DNA of 64,000 nucleotides. It comes from JALZMG01 sp963844915 (GTDB lineage Bacteria; Actinomycetota; Acidimicrobiia; Acidimicrobiales; Ilumatobacteraceae). Position numbers and translations under genes: made by a program. Each line of letters starts with the position of its first letter. The first letter of the stretch is position 1. Below are positions 1-9,340 of the stretch, piece by piece. Location of the stretch: contig CAWJQF010000013.1 in the NCBI GenBank assembly GCA_963844915.1, forward strand, positions 558,001-622,000, in the 5' to 3' direction. The notes under the pieces are model-generated. The model ran no database searches. It worked only from the letters and a program-made list of their open reading frames with translations, and was not told the DNA's origin.

Positions 1-1
1 A

Positions 2-202
2 GACGTGGTGATCGCGCTCGCCAACGTCGCCCGGCACACCGATGTCGACGCCGAGCTGGCGGCGCGCGCCGCAGCCGGCAAGTTCCGCGCCCGGTTCGAG
101 CAGGTGGAGCAGCTCGCCACTGAGCGCGGACTCGACCTGCGTGCGGCGTCACTCGACGAGCTGGATGCGCTGTGGGACGAGGTGAAGTCCCGAGGGGTCT
201 GA
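2..202 (+). CDS. mazG: MazG-type nucleoside triphosphate pyrophosphohydrolase, 3' end only
   Basis: Only the last 66 codons are in the window; the reading frame is open to the left edge. MazG hydrolyses NTPs and dNTPs to monophosphates and pyrophosphate, and in actinobacteria it usually lies just upstream of eno. The visible stretch has the MazG C-terminal pattern of an N-x-A-R-H motif (ANVARH) followed by a KF-x-x-RF-x-x-VE helix, in which the second copy of the fold ends. The enolase gene about 3 kb downstream agrees with the usual neighbourhood. The assignment rests on this short tail only. Confidence 0.7.
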   Translation, partial: DVVIALANVARHTDVDAELAARAAAGKFRARFEQVEQLATERGLDLRAASLDELDALWDEVKSRGV

Positions 203-238
203 GTTGGGCCGCGAATCGCTGCGGGCAGACTGAAGCCG

Positions 239-1516
<1,278 letters not shown>

Positions 1517-1945
1517 GCGGGCGCGGGGCGTGGATGCCCTGCAACGACGCGTCGACGATGAGGGTCAGCTCGGCATGCATGCCGTCCGGATCCGTGAACC
1601 AGATGCTGTGGAACGCGCCGAGATCCTCGACCGCGCCGTCGGTGGCGCCGCGCGCGACGAGCCGATCACGCAACGTCTCGAAGTGCACGGGCGACGTAGC
1701 ACCGAGCGCGACGTGGTCGAGGTGCCCGCGTTGGAACATCGCCGGCAGCGCGGCGCCGTGAGCGTTCTCGGCAACCTCGGCGGGATGGATCCACGAGTCC
1801 TCGCCGGCGCGCAGGATGGCGTGACGGAACGCCGGGGTCGTCTCGCTGAACACAACTTCGAGCTCGAACACGTCTCGATAGAACTCGACGAAGCGGTCGA
1901 GGTCGGCGGTCAGGACGGCGACGTGGTTGACGCCGGTCAGCATGG

Positions 1946-2506
1946 TCATCGGGCACCTCCCGCAAAGAGCATCGTGAGCGCGACCGCGACGGTTTCGGCC
2001 GCCTCGGCACCATCCATGTCCCAGTAGTCGCGCAGCGTCTGCCAAGTCGCCGCGCTGGTGAGCACTTGCACCACCGCCGCCACCCGGCGGGTCGTGGCGT
2101 CATCGAGCGCGGGCGCCTCGTGAGTGACGAGCGCGATTGCCGCCGCTTGCCGATCGTCGTTGCCCTCGAGCCGGGCGGCCAGCCCCTCGGGCGCCATCAG
2201 GACCTCGCGGACGACCGGTGCCACCTCGTCGAAGATCGGGAACAGTTGCCGAACGAGCTCGATGGCCTCGTCACGCGTCGTGCCTCGCGGCCGCCCGGTT
2301 CGCTCGTTGACCCACGCCACGACGGCCGTCATCAGGTCTCGGCGAGTGGGGAAGTAGCGGTAGACGGTGCGCTCGGGGACGCTGGCGGCCGCCGCCACCT
2401 TGGCGTAGGTCAAGTCCTCGCCTTGGGCGAGCAGGTCGGCGACGCCGTCGAGGACCCGGTCGCGTACCACCGCCTGGCGCGCTTCGCGCAGAGGGACTGC
2501 CGGCAT
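1946..2506 (-). CDS. TetR family transcriptional repressor
   Basis: A 186-residue regulator. The N-terminal helix-turn-helix spans about residues 12-58 and includes TYAKVAAAASVPERTVYRYF, the TetR recognition-helix signature ending in the conserved tyrosine-phenylalanine. The C-terminal ligand domain is not assignable. I start it at the ATG at 2506, because a perfect palindrome that looks like its own operator ends directly before that codon. It forms an operon with the VOC gene, which it presumably controls together with itself. Confidence 0.88.
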   Translation of the reverse strand: MPAVPLREARQAVVRDRVLDGVADLLAQGEDLTYAKVAAAASVPERTVYRYFPTRRDLMTAVVAWVNERTGRPRGTTRDEAIELVRQLFPIFDEVAPVVREVLMAPEGLAARLEGNDDRQAAAIALVTHEAPALDDATTRRVAAVVQVLTSAATWQTLRDYWDMDGAEAAETVAVALTMLFAGGAR

Positions 2507-2521
2507 GGCAGTAATACTGCC
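2507..2521. promoter_or_regulatory. Palindromic operator abutting the TetR start codon
   Basis: GGCAGTA-A-TACTGCC is a perfect 7+1+7 dyad that touches the ATG of the TetR gene. On the minus strand a perfect TTGACA lies at 2543-2538, and a weak -10 (CAGTAT) within the dyad gives an 18-base spacer. The transcript would be leaderless or nearly so, and bound repressor would cover the -10 and the start. Operator function is inference. Confidence 0.6.
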
Positions 2522-2681
2522 AAATCGGCGCCTCAACTGTCAACTGCCGGCTGGGCCGCTCGTTCAGAGGTCGTGCCCCGGATCGGCACGCCGGCGCTGT
2601 GATCTCGGCCTCGCTCATCGCTCGGCTCCGGCTCGTCGCTGGCGCTTCCCTCGCCGGCAGGCGCTTCGGCGGCCCCATCAG

Positions 2682-3059
2682 TCACGACGAGCAGCCGGGA
2701 ACGTCCTCGAGCCGAGAGAACACGGCACGGCCGTTCGACTCAGCGATGCGGACCATCTCGTCGGCACCGGCCGATGCACCGCCGGCACGGAGCACGGCGT
2801 CACAACGGGCGACGAGGCGCTCGGCGATGGGATGGAAGACCTCGTCGAACGCTTCGTCACCGACACGAGTCGAGCCCGCCAGCTCGACGAGCGGCAGCGC
2901 CAACCACTCCCCGACGATCGGGATATGTCCTGCTCGGAACAGCGGCAGAGCGAACTGTTCCATCGCCGAGACATTGGCCCGCATCTTCGCTGGGTCGTCG
3001 CCGGTGCCGGTGCGGTACGGGCCTGCGATCAGGATCATCAGCGAGCGATCGTCTTGCAT
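2682..3059 (-). CDS. DUF4406-like (nucleoside 2-deoxyribosyltransferase-fold) protein
   Basis: A 125-residue protein resembling DUF4406, which is related to nucleoside deoxyribosyltransferases. The start of the fold, MILIAGPYRTGTGDDP, is clear, and a second block GHIPIVGEWLALPLVELAG follows. A methionine eight codons in (3038) is an equally good start and fits the family better. It stands alone on the minus strand facing away from eno. The substrate is unknown. Confidence 0.65.
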   Translation of the reverse strand: MQDDRSLMILIAGPYRTGTGDDPAKMRANVSAMEQFALPLFRAGHIPIVGEWLALPLVELAGSTRVGDEAFDEVFHPIAERLVARCDAVLRAGGASAGADEMVRIAESNGRAVFSRLEDVPGCSS

Positions 3060-3147
3060 GACGCCGAACGCTACGGTGACCGGCTCGTGAGCGAGCGAAG
3101 CGAGCGAACCATCGTCACGGTGCCTCGCCGTGCAGCGGCGAGGCGGT

Positions 3148-3205
3148 CATTGGTGCACCAACCGTCGCAGCTTGGGAGTGGTCACCGCGCGATGGTGCAC
3201 CAATG
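3148..3205. promoter_or_regulatory. Paired TGGTGCACCA palindromes at the enolase start
   Basis: Two copies of the self-complementary word TTGGTGCACCAA lie at about 3150-3161 and 3192-3203; the longer 13-base arms 3148-3160 and 3193-3205 are exact reverse complements. The right arm contains the eno ATG (3203-3205). No good Shine-Dalgarno sequence lies at normal distance. This could be a two-site operator or a hairpin that hides the start codon; the role is inference. Confidence 0.5.
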
Positions 3206-4483
3206 AGCGAGATCGTGCATGTCGTCGGCCGCGAGATCCTTGACTCCCGGGGCAACCCAACGGTGGAAGTCGAAGTCGGGCTGATCAGCGGAGCCACCGG
3301 ACGGGCAGCTGTCCCAAGCGGCGCGTCGACCGGGGAGCACGAGGCGGTCGAGCTACGCGACGGCGGCGACCGCTACGGGGGCAAGGGTGTCCGCACTGCG
3401 GTCGGCCACGTCAACGGTGAGATCGCCGACGAGCTACGCGGACGCGAGGCGCTCGATCAGCGGCTCGTCGACCAGGCCCTGCTCGACCTCGACGGCACCG
3501 ACAACAAGGCCCGCCTCGGCGCCAACGCCATCCTGGGCACCAGCCTCGCCGTCGCCAGGGCGGCGGCCGATGAGCTCGAGCTGCCCCTGTACCGCTACGT
3601 CGGCGGTGTCAACGCGCACGTGCTGCCCGTGCCGATGATGAACGTCGTCAACGGTGGTGTGCACGCCGACAACTCGATCGATCTCCAGGAGTTCATGGTG
3701 ATGCCGATCGGTGCACCGAGCTGGTCTGAGGCGATGCGGTGGGGGACCGAGACCTATCACGTGCTGAAGCGGGTGCTCCACGACCGTGGGCTCTCGACGG
3801 CAGTCGGCGACGAGGGCGGTTTCGCACCGAACCTTGCGACCAACGAAGACGCCATCCGCATCCTGGTCGAGGCGATCGAGGCTGCCGGATTCCACCCGGG
3901 CGATGACGTCGCCATCGCGCTCGACCCGGCGACGAGCGAGCTGTACCGCGACGGGCGCTACCACCTCGCCGGGGAGGACAAGGTTCTCGACCGCGACGAG
4001 ATGGTCGAGTACTGGCGACGGCTCGTGTCGACCTACCCGATCGTGTCGATCGAGGACGGCATGGCCGAGGACGACTGGGAGGGATGGGCCGAGCTGACCG
4101 GCGCCATCGGCGACCATGTGCAACTCGTCGGCGATGATCTGTTCGTGACGAACGTCCGTCGCGTCCAGCAGGGCGTGGATCGATCCATCGCCAACGCCGT
4201 GCTCATCAAGGTGAACCAGATCGGCACGCTCACCGAGACACTGGAAACCGTCGACCTGGCGACCCGCAACGGCTACGGCTCCGTGATGAGCCATCGCAGC
4301 GGCGAGACGGAGGACACGACGATCGCCGACCTGGCCGTCGCGACGAACTGCGGCCAGATCAAGACGGGTGCCCCCGCACGCAGCGATCGCGTCGCGAAGT
4401 ACAACCAGCTCGTACGCCTGGAGGCTGAGCTCGGCGAGGCGGCCGCGTTCCGCGGTCGGCGCGCCTTGCGACGCACCACGTGA
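3203..4483 (+). CDS. eno: Enolase
   Basis: A 426-residue enolase, converting 2-phosphoglycerate to phosphoenolpyruvate in glycolysis. It begins with the family's EILDSRGNPTVEVEV and carries PSGASTG (flexible loop), GDEGGFAPN with the catalytic Glu, SIEDGMAEDDW and VGDDLFVTN with metal-binding Asp/Glu residues, the catalytic Lys in LIKVNQIGTLTET, and SHRSGETEDTTIADL near 362. Length is normal. The sequence upstream is a pair of palindromes running into the start codon. A DivIC-like gene follows after 70 bases, the usual actinobacterial eno neighbour. Confidence 0.98.
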   Translation: MSEIVHVVGREILDSRGNPTVEVEVGLISGATGRAAVPSGASTGEHEAVELRDGGDRYGGKGVRTAVGHVNGEIADELRGREALDQRLVDQALLDLDGTDNKARLGANAILGTSLAVARAAADELELPLYRYVGGVNAHVLPVPMMNVVNGGVHADNSIDLQEFMVMPIGAPSWSEAMRWGTETYHVLKRVLHDRGLSTAVGDEGGFAPNLATNEDAIRILVEAIEAAGFHPGDDVAIALDPATSELYRDGRYHLAGEDKVLDRDEMVEYWRRLVSTYPIVSIEDGMAEDDWEGWAELTGAIGDHVQLVGDDLFVTNVRRVQQGVDRSIANAVLIKVNQIGTLTETLETVDLATRNGYGSVMSHRSGETEDTTIADLAVATNCGQIKTGAPARSDRVAKYNQLVRLEAELGEAAAFRGRRALRRTT

Positions 4484-4553
4484 GCTTCGGCGAGCCCGAG
4501 ACGACTCAGCATGACGGCCGCCGGCGCGGTCTGGCTGCGAAGATGAGACACCC

Positions 4554-5030
4554 ATGAGTGAGGGCCGGATCTCGACCATCGCCAAGCCGCCGGGGCGACG
4601 CGCCTCGGACGCCGGGCGCTCGCGCCTCGCCGACCTCACGCGTCCGATCGCCCGCGAGCAACGCATCGCCAAGCGGCGGCGACCGGCCATCATCGCTGCG
4701 CTCGTCGCGCTGCTCGTCGCGGCGGCGATCGGTGCCGCCCTGTTCGGTCTTCCGGTGCGGACCTGGTTCGGGCAGGATGACCAGATCCGGCAACTGCAAT
4801 CCGAACTGGGCGAGCTGGAGTCCGTGAACGCCGATCTGCAGGACGAGGTCGACCGGCTGCTCACCGACGCTGGCACCGCTGAGGCTGCACGCGAGATCCT
4901 CGACCTCGTCGAACCTGGCGAAGGCCGTCAGACGGTCGTCGGTTTGCCGGAGCTGCCGACGGACCTGCCCGATGGCTGGCCGTACGGCGCGGTGGAGCGG
5001 ATCATCGCCCTCCGTGCCGAAGCGCCGTGA
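4554..5030 (+). CDS. FtsB/DivIC-type septum formation initiator
   Basis: A 158-residue bitopic membrane protein: a basic cytoplasmic N-terminus, one membrane helix at about 45-66, then a coiled coil at about 76-106 (DDQIRQLQSELGELESVNADLQDE) as in FtsB/DivIC. Proteins of this type form the FtsQLB-like divisome complex. The position directly after eno is conserved in actinobacteria. Its stop overlaps the GTG of the next gene (GTGA), which implies translational coupling. Confidence 0.82.
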   Translation: MSEGRISTIAKPPGRRASDAGRSRLADLTRPIAREQRIAKRRRPAIIAALVALLVAAAIGAALFGLPVRTWFGQDDQIRQLQSELGELESVNADLQDEVDRLLTDAGTAEAAREILDLVEPGEGRQTVVGLPELPTDLPDGWPYGAVERIIALRAEAP

Positions 5031-5512
5031 CGCGCCGGTACGTGCTCGTCCTCTCGGTGCTCGCAGTCGCCGGCGCGGCCTGCAACGGGCAGACCGACGA
5101 GCTCTCCCGGGAGGCGCAGGTCTACGCGGCGACGATCCGCGACGTCGTCCGTCATCAACCTCCGCGGCCCGACGATCCGGATGCGCTCCCGGTCGTGTAC
5201 ATCGTGGCTGTCGGAGAAACCGCGATCGCCGCCGACGTCCAAGCCGAGGTCGCCACCGAGCTGCGTGACGAGGTCGACGTGCAGTTCGCCGACGAGCGCG
5301 ACGAAGCAGTGGACGAGGATGTCGAGGACGCGCCGGTTCTGGACGACGGTGTGCTCATCGCTATGGGTGAGCTGCCCCCGGACACGGACCCGGTGTCGAT
5401 GGAGGTAGAGGTCTACCGCTCCGAACGGGATGTGTCGAAGGCGGTCTTCAGCTTCGCCGCCGACTCGTCGAACTGGGTCGTCACCTCGTCGTCGCTGTTG
5501 CCTGAGTCCTGA
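5027..5512 (+). CDS. Putative lipoprotein
   Basis: A 161-residue secreted protein of unknown function. The N-terminus is a lipoprotein signal: MTRR, a hydrophobic stretch, then a lipobox ending VAGAAC with Cys 19 as the lipidated residue. The mature part is acidic (DEAVDEDVEDAPVLDD). The GTG start overlaps the stop of the FtsB-like gene. The last 100 bases overlap the convergent MFS gene. Confidence 0.7.
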   Translation: MTRRYVLVLSVLAVAGAACNGQTDELSREAQVYAATIRDVVRHQPPRPDDPDALPVVYIVAVGETAIAADVQAEVATELRDEVDVQFADERDEAVDEDVEDAPVLDDGVLIAMGELPPDTDPVSMEVEVYRSERDVSKAVFSFAADSSNWVVTSSSLLPES

Positions 5513-7029
5513 CGCCCGCGCCGCTCGACCGGGAGACTCGGGCTCTGCTCACCGCGCGCCCTGCGCTCGAGTCGGTCGACGAGCTCACCCACGCGAGCAA
5601 GTGCCCATTCGATGTCACGAGTGTCGATCGGCCAGGTCGACAGCGCGATGGATCGCAGCTCATCCATGCGGCTGACCGTCTCGGCAGCCAGCGGCATGCC
5701 GGTGGCACGAGCGAGATCGATCACGCCGGACAGTTCGGTGACGGCCAGGCGATCGAGCTCGCGTTCGTGCCACTCGGCGGCGTGCTCGAGTCGTCGGCGG
5801 GCCAGCTCGACCGGATCGAATGGGTCACCAACGTGGGCTCGCTGAGCCTCTCGCAGCGAGAGCACGTAGAGCAACGCTGCAGGCACGAGACCGACGGCGA
5901 CGATGGCCAGGCTGATCTGGATCGGAATCCCGATCCCGGTCGCGGCGACCGCGCCGAGGACCCACGCCACCTGGAACCGAGTCTCGAAGCGGGCGAAGGC
6001 ACGTCCGTGCGTCGCCGTCGGGGCGGCCGTCTGCACGAGGGAGTCGAAGGCCTGACGGGCCACCGAGCCGGCGCCCCCGAGCACAATCGCGACGAGGACG
6101 ACCAGCAGTCTCGACGGTCCGAGCGCGCCGAAGGCAGCGACGATCGCCAGCACGATCAACGCGGCCGCCATGAGGCGGTCCTCGCCGTAGCGGCGGCGCA
6201 TGACCGGCGCAACGGCGTTGCCGGCGAACGCGCCGGCTCCGTACGCGGCGACCGTCGCTCCGTACATCCACGCTGGCTCACTCTCGCGTCGAAGGGCGAA
6301 GGCGAGCCCGAAGACGAAGAACCCGACCGCGGCACGGACCACCGTGAACGCCCACGACGTCGCCACGATCGTCGGCCGGTGGAGCTCTTCGTACACGACG
6401 CTGGCCGGAGCTTCGGGCCAGCGCGCGGGGTCAGGCACTCGCAGCGTGGCAATGGCCGCACCGACGAACAGCACGGCGGCCCCGCTTGCCGCGACCATGG
6501 GCGTCGAGATGGCGAGCAGCGCCGCACCGACCGCGCCACCGACGGTGCCGGCAATGACGTTGAGACGTGCCAGGCGCGAGTTGGCGGAGACGAGCTGACT
6601 GCTGTCGTCGACGAGGCCCGGGGTGAGTGCCTGTCGCGTCACGCCCGTCGCCTTGGCGGCGATCAGCAGTGCCAGCGCGAAGAAGTAGAAGCCGAGGTCG
6701 AGCAGCGTCAACGCCAACCCGGCGGCACACACGGCGCGCAGCGCGAACAGGAAGACGGCGATGTTGCGCGGGCCGTGCCGGAGTCGGTCGATGGCGGGCC
6801 CGACCAGCGGCGCCATCAGCGCGTATGGCGCCAGGTTGATGACCAGGTAGAAGAGGATCTGCTGGCGCGAGGCCTCGGGACTGAGATTGAAGAACAGCGA
6901 GCCCGCCAGCGACACGGCGACCATCGCGTCGGCTGCGCCGGAGAAGCACTGGGCCCAGGCGAAGCGATTCAGCCCGGGACTCCAGACGCCGCGCGACGGC
7001 AGGCGCCGGCGCAGCGTGTCGTAGATCAC
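5413..7029 (-). CDS. MFS transporter
   Basis: A 538-residue membrane protein of the major facilitator superfamily with about 12 hydrophobic segments between residues 20 and 430, beginning NRFAWAQCFSGAADAMVAVS. After the last segment there is a 110-residue soluble tail rich in Glu and Arg. The GTG at 7029 is chosen because sequence upstream of it is low-complexity and does not resemble protein. The C-terminal tail overlaps the lipoprotein gene antisense for 100 bases. The substrate is unknown. Confidence 0.8.
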   Translation of the reverse strand: MIYDTLRRRLPSRGVWSPGLNRFAWAQCFSGAADAMVAVSLAGSLFFNLSPEASRQQILFYLVINLAPYALMAPLVGPAIDRLRHGPRNIAVFLFALRAVCAAGLALTLLDLGFYFFALALLIAAKATGVTRQALTPGLVDDSSQLVSANSRLARLNVIAGTVGGAVGAALLAISTPMVAASGAAVLFVGAAIATLRVPDPARWPEAPASVVYEELHRPTIVATSWAFTVVRAAVGFFVFGLAFALRRESEPAWMYGATVAAYGAGAFAGNAVAPVMRRRYGEDRLMAAALIVLAIVAAFGALGPSRLLVVLVAIVLGGAGSVARQAFDSLVQTAAPTATHGRAFARFETRFQVAWVLGAVAATGIGIPIQISLAIVAVGLVPAALLYVLSLREAQRAHVGDPFDPVELARRRLEHAAEWHERELDRLAVTELSGVIDLARATGMPLAAETVSRMDELRSIALSTWPIDTRDIEWALARVGELVDRLERRARGEQSPSLPVERRGRQDSGNSDDEVTTQFDESAAKLKTAFDTSRSER

Positions 7030-7228
7030 ACCCCAATGCTGCCCGAATTCGCACGCCCGTCGCGCTCGCCCGCCCGGGTTCGGATTTTTCGTATCTACCG
7101 ACGCCCGGTGACATCTGTACGGGCAGTCGGTGGCGGGATCACCCACGCCGACCCGCTCCGGTCGGGAGGCGGCGCGTAGCGCCGTGCGCGGACACCGACC
7201 GGGGCGGGTAGGCACGGGAAATCCACCG

Positions 7229-7276
7229 TTCTGTCCGTCACAACCGCGTCACAACGCACGATTTCTACGGACAGAA
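7229..7276 (-). terminator. 48-bp palindromic element, copy A
   Basis: Arms TTCTGTCCGT (7229-7238) and ACGGACAGAA (7267-7276) are exact reverse complements. On the minus strand the element starts within the last codons of the DUF429 gene and includes its stop. Read on that strand it is the same length as, and about 80% identical to, the element at 38748-38795. It has no U-run, so it would be an atypical terminator or an RNA-end stabiliser. Confidence 0.6.
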
Positions 7277-8089
7277 GCCGCGCTGCTGGGAGGGTCGGGC
7301 GGGCGCCAGGATCGTGGCCACCGATCCGTCGGGCCCCGGGACGTCGTCACTGCCGAGCACCTGGCAGCGGGCGAGGCCGAAGCGCAGCCACAGCAGGCCC
7401 GTCCACGCGCACACGGCGGCGTCGATGAGGTCCTCACGGTGCTTCGCCGCGCCGCGGGCCAAGGGCGTCGGCTCGTTCACCAGGGCCGATGTCACCGGAT
7501 GCGAGCACAGGTCGAGCGGCGGATCGGCGTGGCGAAGGGCGTCGAGGCGCCGCACCAGGTCATCACACGTGGCGGCCCGCTGGGAGGGCCACGACGCCGT
7601 GTCGACGAGGCGTGGCCGGCGCTTGTACGCAGGTCGTTCGAGCTCGTAGCCGAGTTCTGCCGCGCCGACGAGCGTCGTGTACGGATAGACCTCGTACACG
7701 TGGCGGCCGCCCCGCGGTGGACCGCTGCGGCCGTCGGCATACACCCACCCGGTAGCTGCGAGCTGCCGCAACAGTGCCAGTCCTGCGAGCGCCGAGAGGG
7801 CGAGGTTCGAGCTGTTGGCCGACACCTTCCAGCGGCCGTAGCGCTGGCCGACCTCTCGCTCGCACGGCCGCTGGCCGCTCGGGTTGAAGACGACGAGCGG
7901 CGCGTCGACCATCGCGATCGAGTCGTCATCCGCCCAGGTCGCCATCCACTGCGCAGTCGCCGCAACGCCGATGGTCCAGCCAGCGTCGAGGATCCTGCCG
8001 GAGCGGTCGACGGCGACGACACCCGTCTCGTTGGGCGCGCGGTCGACGCTTCCCTCGCCCCAGGCGAGGTCCACGCCGAGCACGTTCAC
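7265..8089 (-). CDS. DUF429 family protein (predicted RNase H-like nuclease)
   Basis: A 274-residue DUF429 protein, a family with a predicted RNase H-like fold. The first strand carries the acidic motif GVDLAWGE (residues 4-11); MVDAPLVV follows with its Asp, and the C-terminal HREDLIDAAVCAWTGLL holds another conserved acid pair. The GTG at 8089 overlaps the stop of the upstream oxidoreductase by four bases, so the pair is an operon. The cellular substrate is unknown. Confidence 0.8.
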   Translation of the reverse strand: MNVLGVDLAWGEGSVDRAPNETGVVAVDRSGRILDAGWTIGVAATAQWMATWADDDSIAMVDAPLVVFNPSGQRPCEREVGQRYGRWKVSANSSNLALSALAGLALLRQLAATGWVYADGRSGPPRGGRHVYEVYPYTTLVGAAELGYELERPAYKRRPRLVDTASWPSQRAATCDDLVRRLDALRHADPPLDLCSHPVTSALVNEPTPLARGAAKHREDLIDAAVCAWTGLLWLRFGLARCQVLGSDDVPGPDGSVATILAPARPSQQRGFCP

Positions 8090-8934
8090 AGGGCGTGTGT
8101 GGCGATCAGGTCGGCGGCCCGGTCGAGCGCACGGAGGGCGTCGTCCTCGCCCGTAGGCGGCACCGTGATCACGCAACGGACGAACCCGAGCGCGGCGTAG
8201 TCGTCGACGACCTTCGGATCGGTGGGGCACCCGAACACGCCAAGTTCGATCGTCGCTGGATCCCGCCCCGCCGCCTCGGCTGCCGCACGTAGGTCGGGCA
8301 CGCGCTCGGCGATGTTGCGGCGCCCGTGGATCGGCATCCACCCGTCGCAGTACTCGACGACGTGGCGGAACGTCACCGGCCCGCCCGCGCCGCCCATGAT
8401 GATCGGCGGATGTGGCTGGCGGAGCGGCTTCGGCCAGCTCCACGAAGGTGGGAACGACACGTGCTCACCGCTGAACGACGCCTCGTCGCGCGTCCAGAGC
8501 TCACGCATCGCGAGGACGTGCTCGCGACCGACCTCTCGCCGCTGCGCCGGGTCGACGCCGTGATCCTCGACCTCCTCGAGGTTCCATCCGACGCCGACGC
8601 CGAGCAGCACGCGACCACCCGTGAGGAGGTCGAGCGTGGCGACGGTCTTGGCCTGGACGATCGGATCGTGTTGAGCGACCAGCGTGATGCCGGTGGCCAG
8701 CAGCAGCCGCTCCGTGACGGCGCCAGCGGCCATGAGAGCGACGAACGGGTCGAGCGTGCGCCGGTACTCCTCGGGCAGCTGCGGGCCGCCCGGCCACGGC
8801 GTACGTCGGCTCGTCGGGATGTGCGTGTGCTCGGTCACCCACAGCGACTCGAAGCCTCTGGCCTCGAGCTCGGCGGCCAACCGGTCCGGTCGGATCGACA
8901 GGTCGGTGGGGAAGAGCAGGGCGCCGATCCGCAT
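8086..8934 (-). CDS. LLM class F420-dependent oxidoreductase
   Basis: A 282-residue luciferase-like monooxygenase-fold protein of the F420-dependent group. The start MRIGALLFPTDLSIRPDRLA, the ESLWVTEHTHIP strand, the GTGITLVAQHDP-like region (ATGITLVAQHDPIVQAK) and GRVLLGVGVGWNLEE, which shapes the cofactor pocket, are all typical. Such enzymes use reduced F420 to reduce various substrates. It is the first gene of a two-gene operon with DUF429. The upstream 400 bases hold a tiny open frame with a strong ribosome site and a strong hairpin. Confidence 0.9.
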   Translation of the reverse strand: MRIGALLFPTDLSIRPDRLAAELEARGFESLWVTEHTHIPTSRRTPWPGGPQLPEEYRRTLDPFVALMAAGAVTERLLLATGITLVAQHDPIVQAKTVATLDLLTGGRVLLGVGVGWNLEEVEDHGVDPAQRREVGREHVLAMRELWTRDEASFSGEHVSFPPSWSWPKPLRQPHPPIIMGGAGGPVTFRHVVEYCDGWMPIHGRRNIAERVPDLRAAAEAAGRDPATIELGVFGCPTDPKVVDDYAALGFVRCVITVPPTGEDDALRALDRAADLIATHAL

Positions 8935-8980
8935 CGGCCGGAGCGTAGGCGGCGGACTGCGGTCGCCGGTCCCACGCGAA

Positions 8981-9023
8981 ACGTCCCGCCCGGCATGCTG
9001 CCGTGAGCATGCCAGCGGGACGT
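8981..9023. terminator. Strong hairpin upstream of the LLM gene
   Basis: Arms 8981-8999 and 9006-9023 pair over about 18 bases with one bulge (ACGTCCCGC...GCATGCT), loop GCCGTG. On the minus strand it is followed by TTTCGCG. It lies between a possible leader peptide and the LLM gene, so it could attenuate that operon. Function is inferred. Confidence 0.45.
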
Positions 9024-9189
9024 CTCGTAGGTTCCCGACCGGTCAGTGTGCTGCCCGCCGGATGTTGGGCGGGCCCGGTGGCGAGGATCGGGGCGTCTCC
9101 GCCGCCGATGGGCGTCGGAGTCCGGCCTGCGCATCCGTGGCTCGTGATCGAAACGGGTCAGTCAGTGACCGAAGCCGGGCTGGGCACCC

Positions 9190-9231
9190 TCAACCCGGAG
9201 GTGAACGCTCCGTGTGCTGGGGGAACCTCAT
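9190..9231 (-). CDS. Possible 13-residue leader peptide
   Basis: A 13-codon frame (MRFPQHTERSPPG) whose ATG is preceded at 10 bases by a full AAGGAGGT, the best ribosome-binding site in this part of the window. It has no run of one regulatory amino acid, so classical amino-acid attenuation is not obvious. It lies about 255 bases upstream of the LLM start with a strong hairpin between. The rest of 8935-9340 holds no other recognisable gene. A short plus-strand frame starting at 9230 with GGGGGA upstream is an alternative. Confidence 0.35.
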   Translation of the reverse strand: MRFPQHTERSPPG

Positions 9232-9340
9232 GTGTATCCGTACCTCCTTCGACGATCGGGTTCGATCCCTCGATTCGGTGTGATACGGCAGGCCGTTGCG
9301 ACCTGTCAGAGGCCATGATCCCGCGTCCGCCGACGCGCCG

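Noticed and set aside
3434..4876. A 480-codon minus-strand frame over eno
   Set aside because: Antisense to the certain enolase gene and without protein-like motifs.
5767..7179. A 470-codon plus-strand frame over the MFS gene
   Set aside because: Composition is charged and repetitive and the antisense MFS membrane helices explain the openness.
8935..9340. A cobalamin, SAM or other named riboswitch
   Set aside because: Conserved core words of the riboswitch classes I know are not found on either strand; only a micro-ORF and a hairpin are supported.
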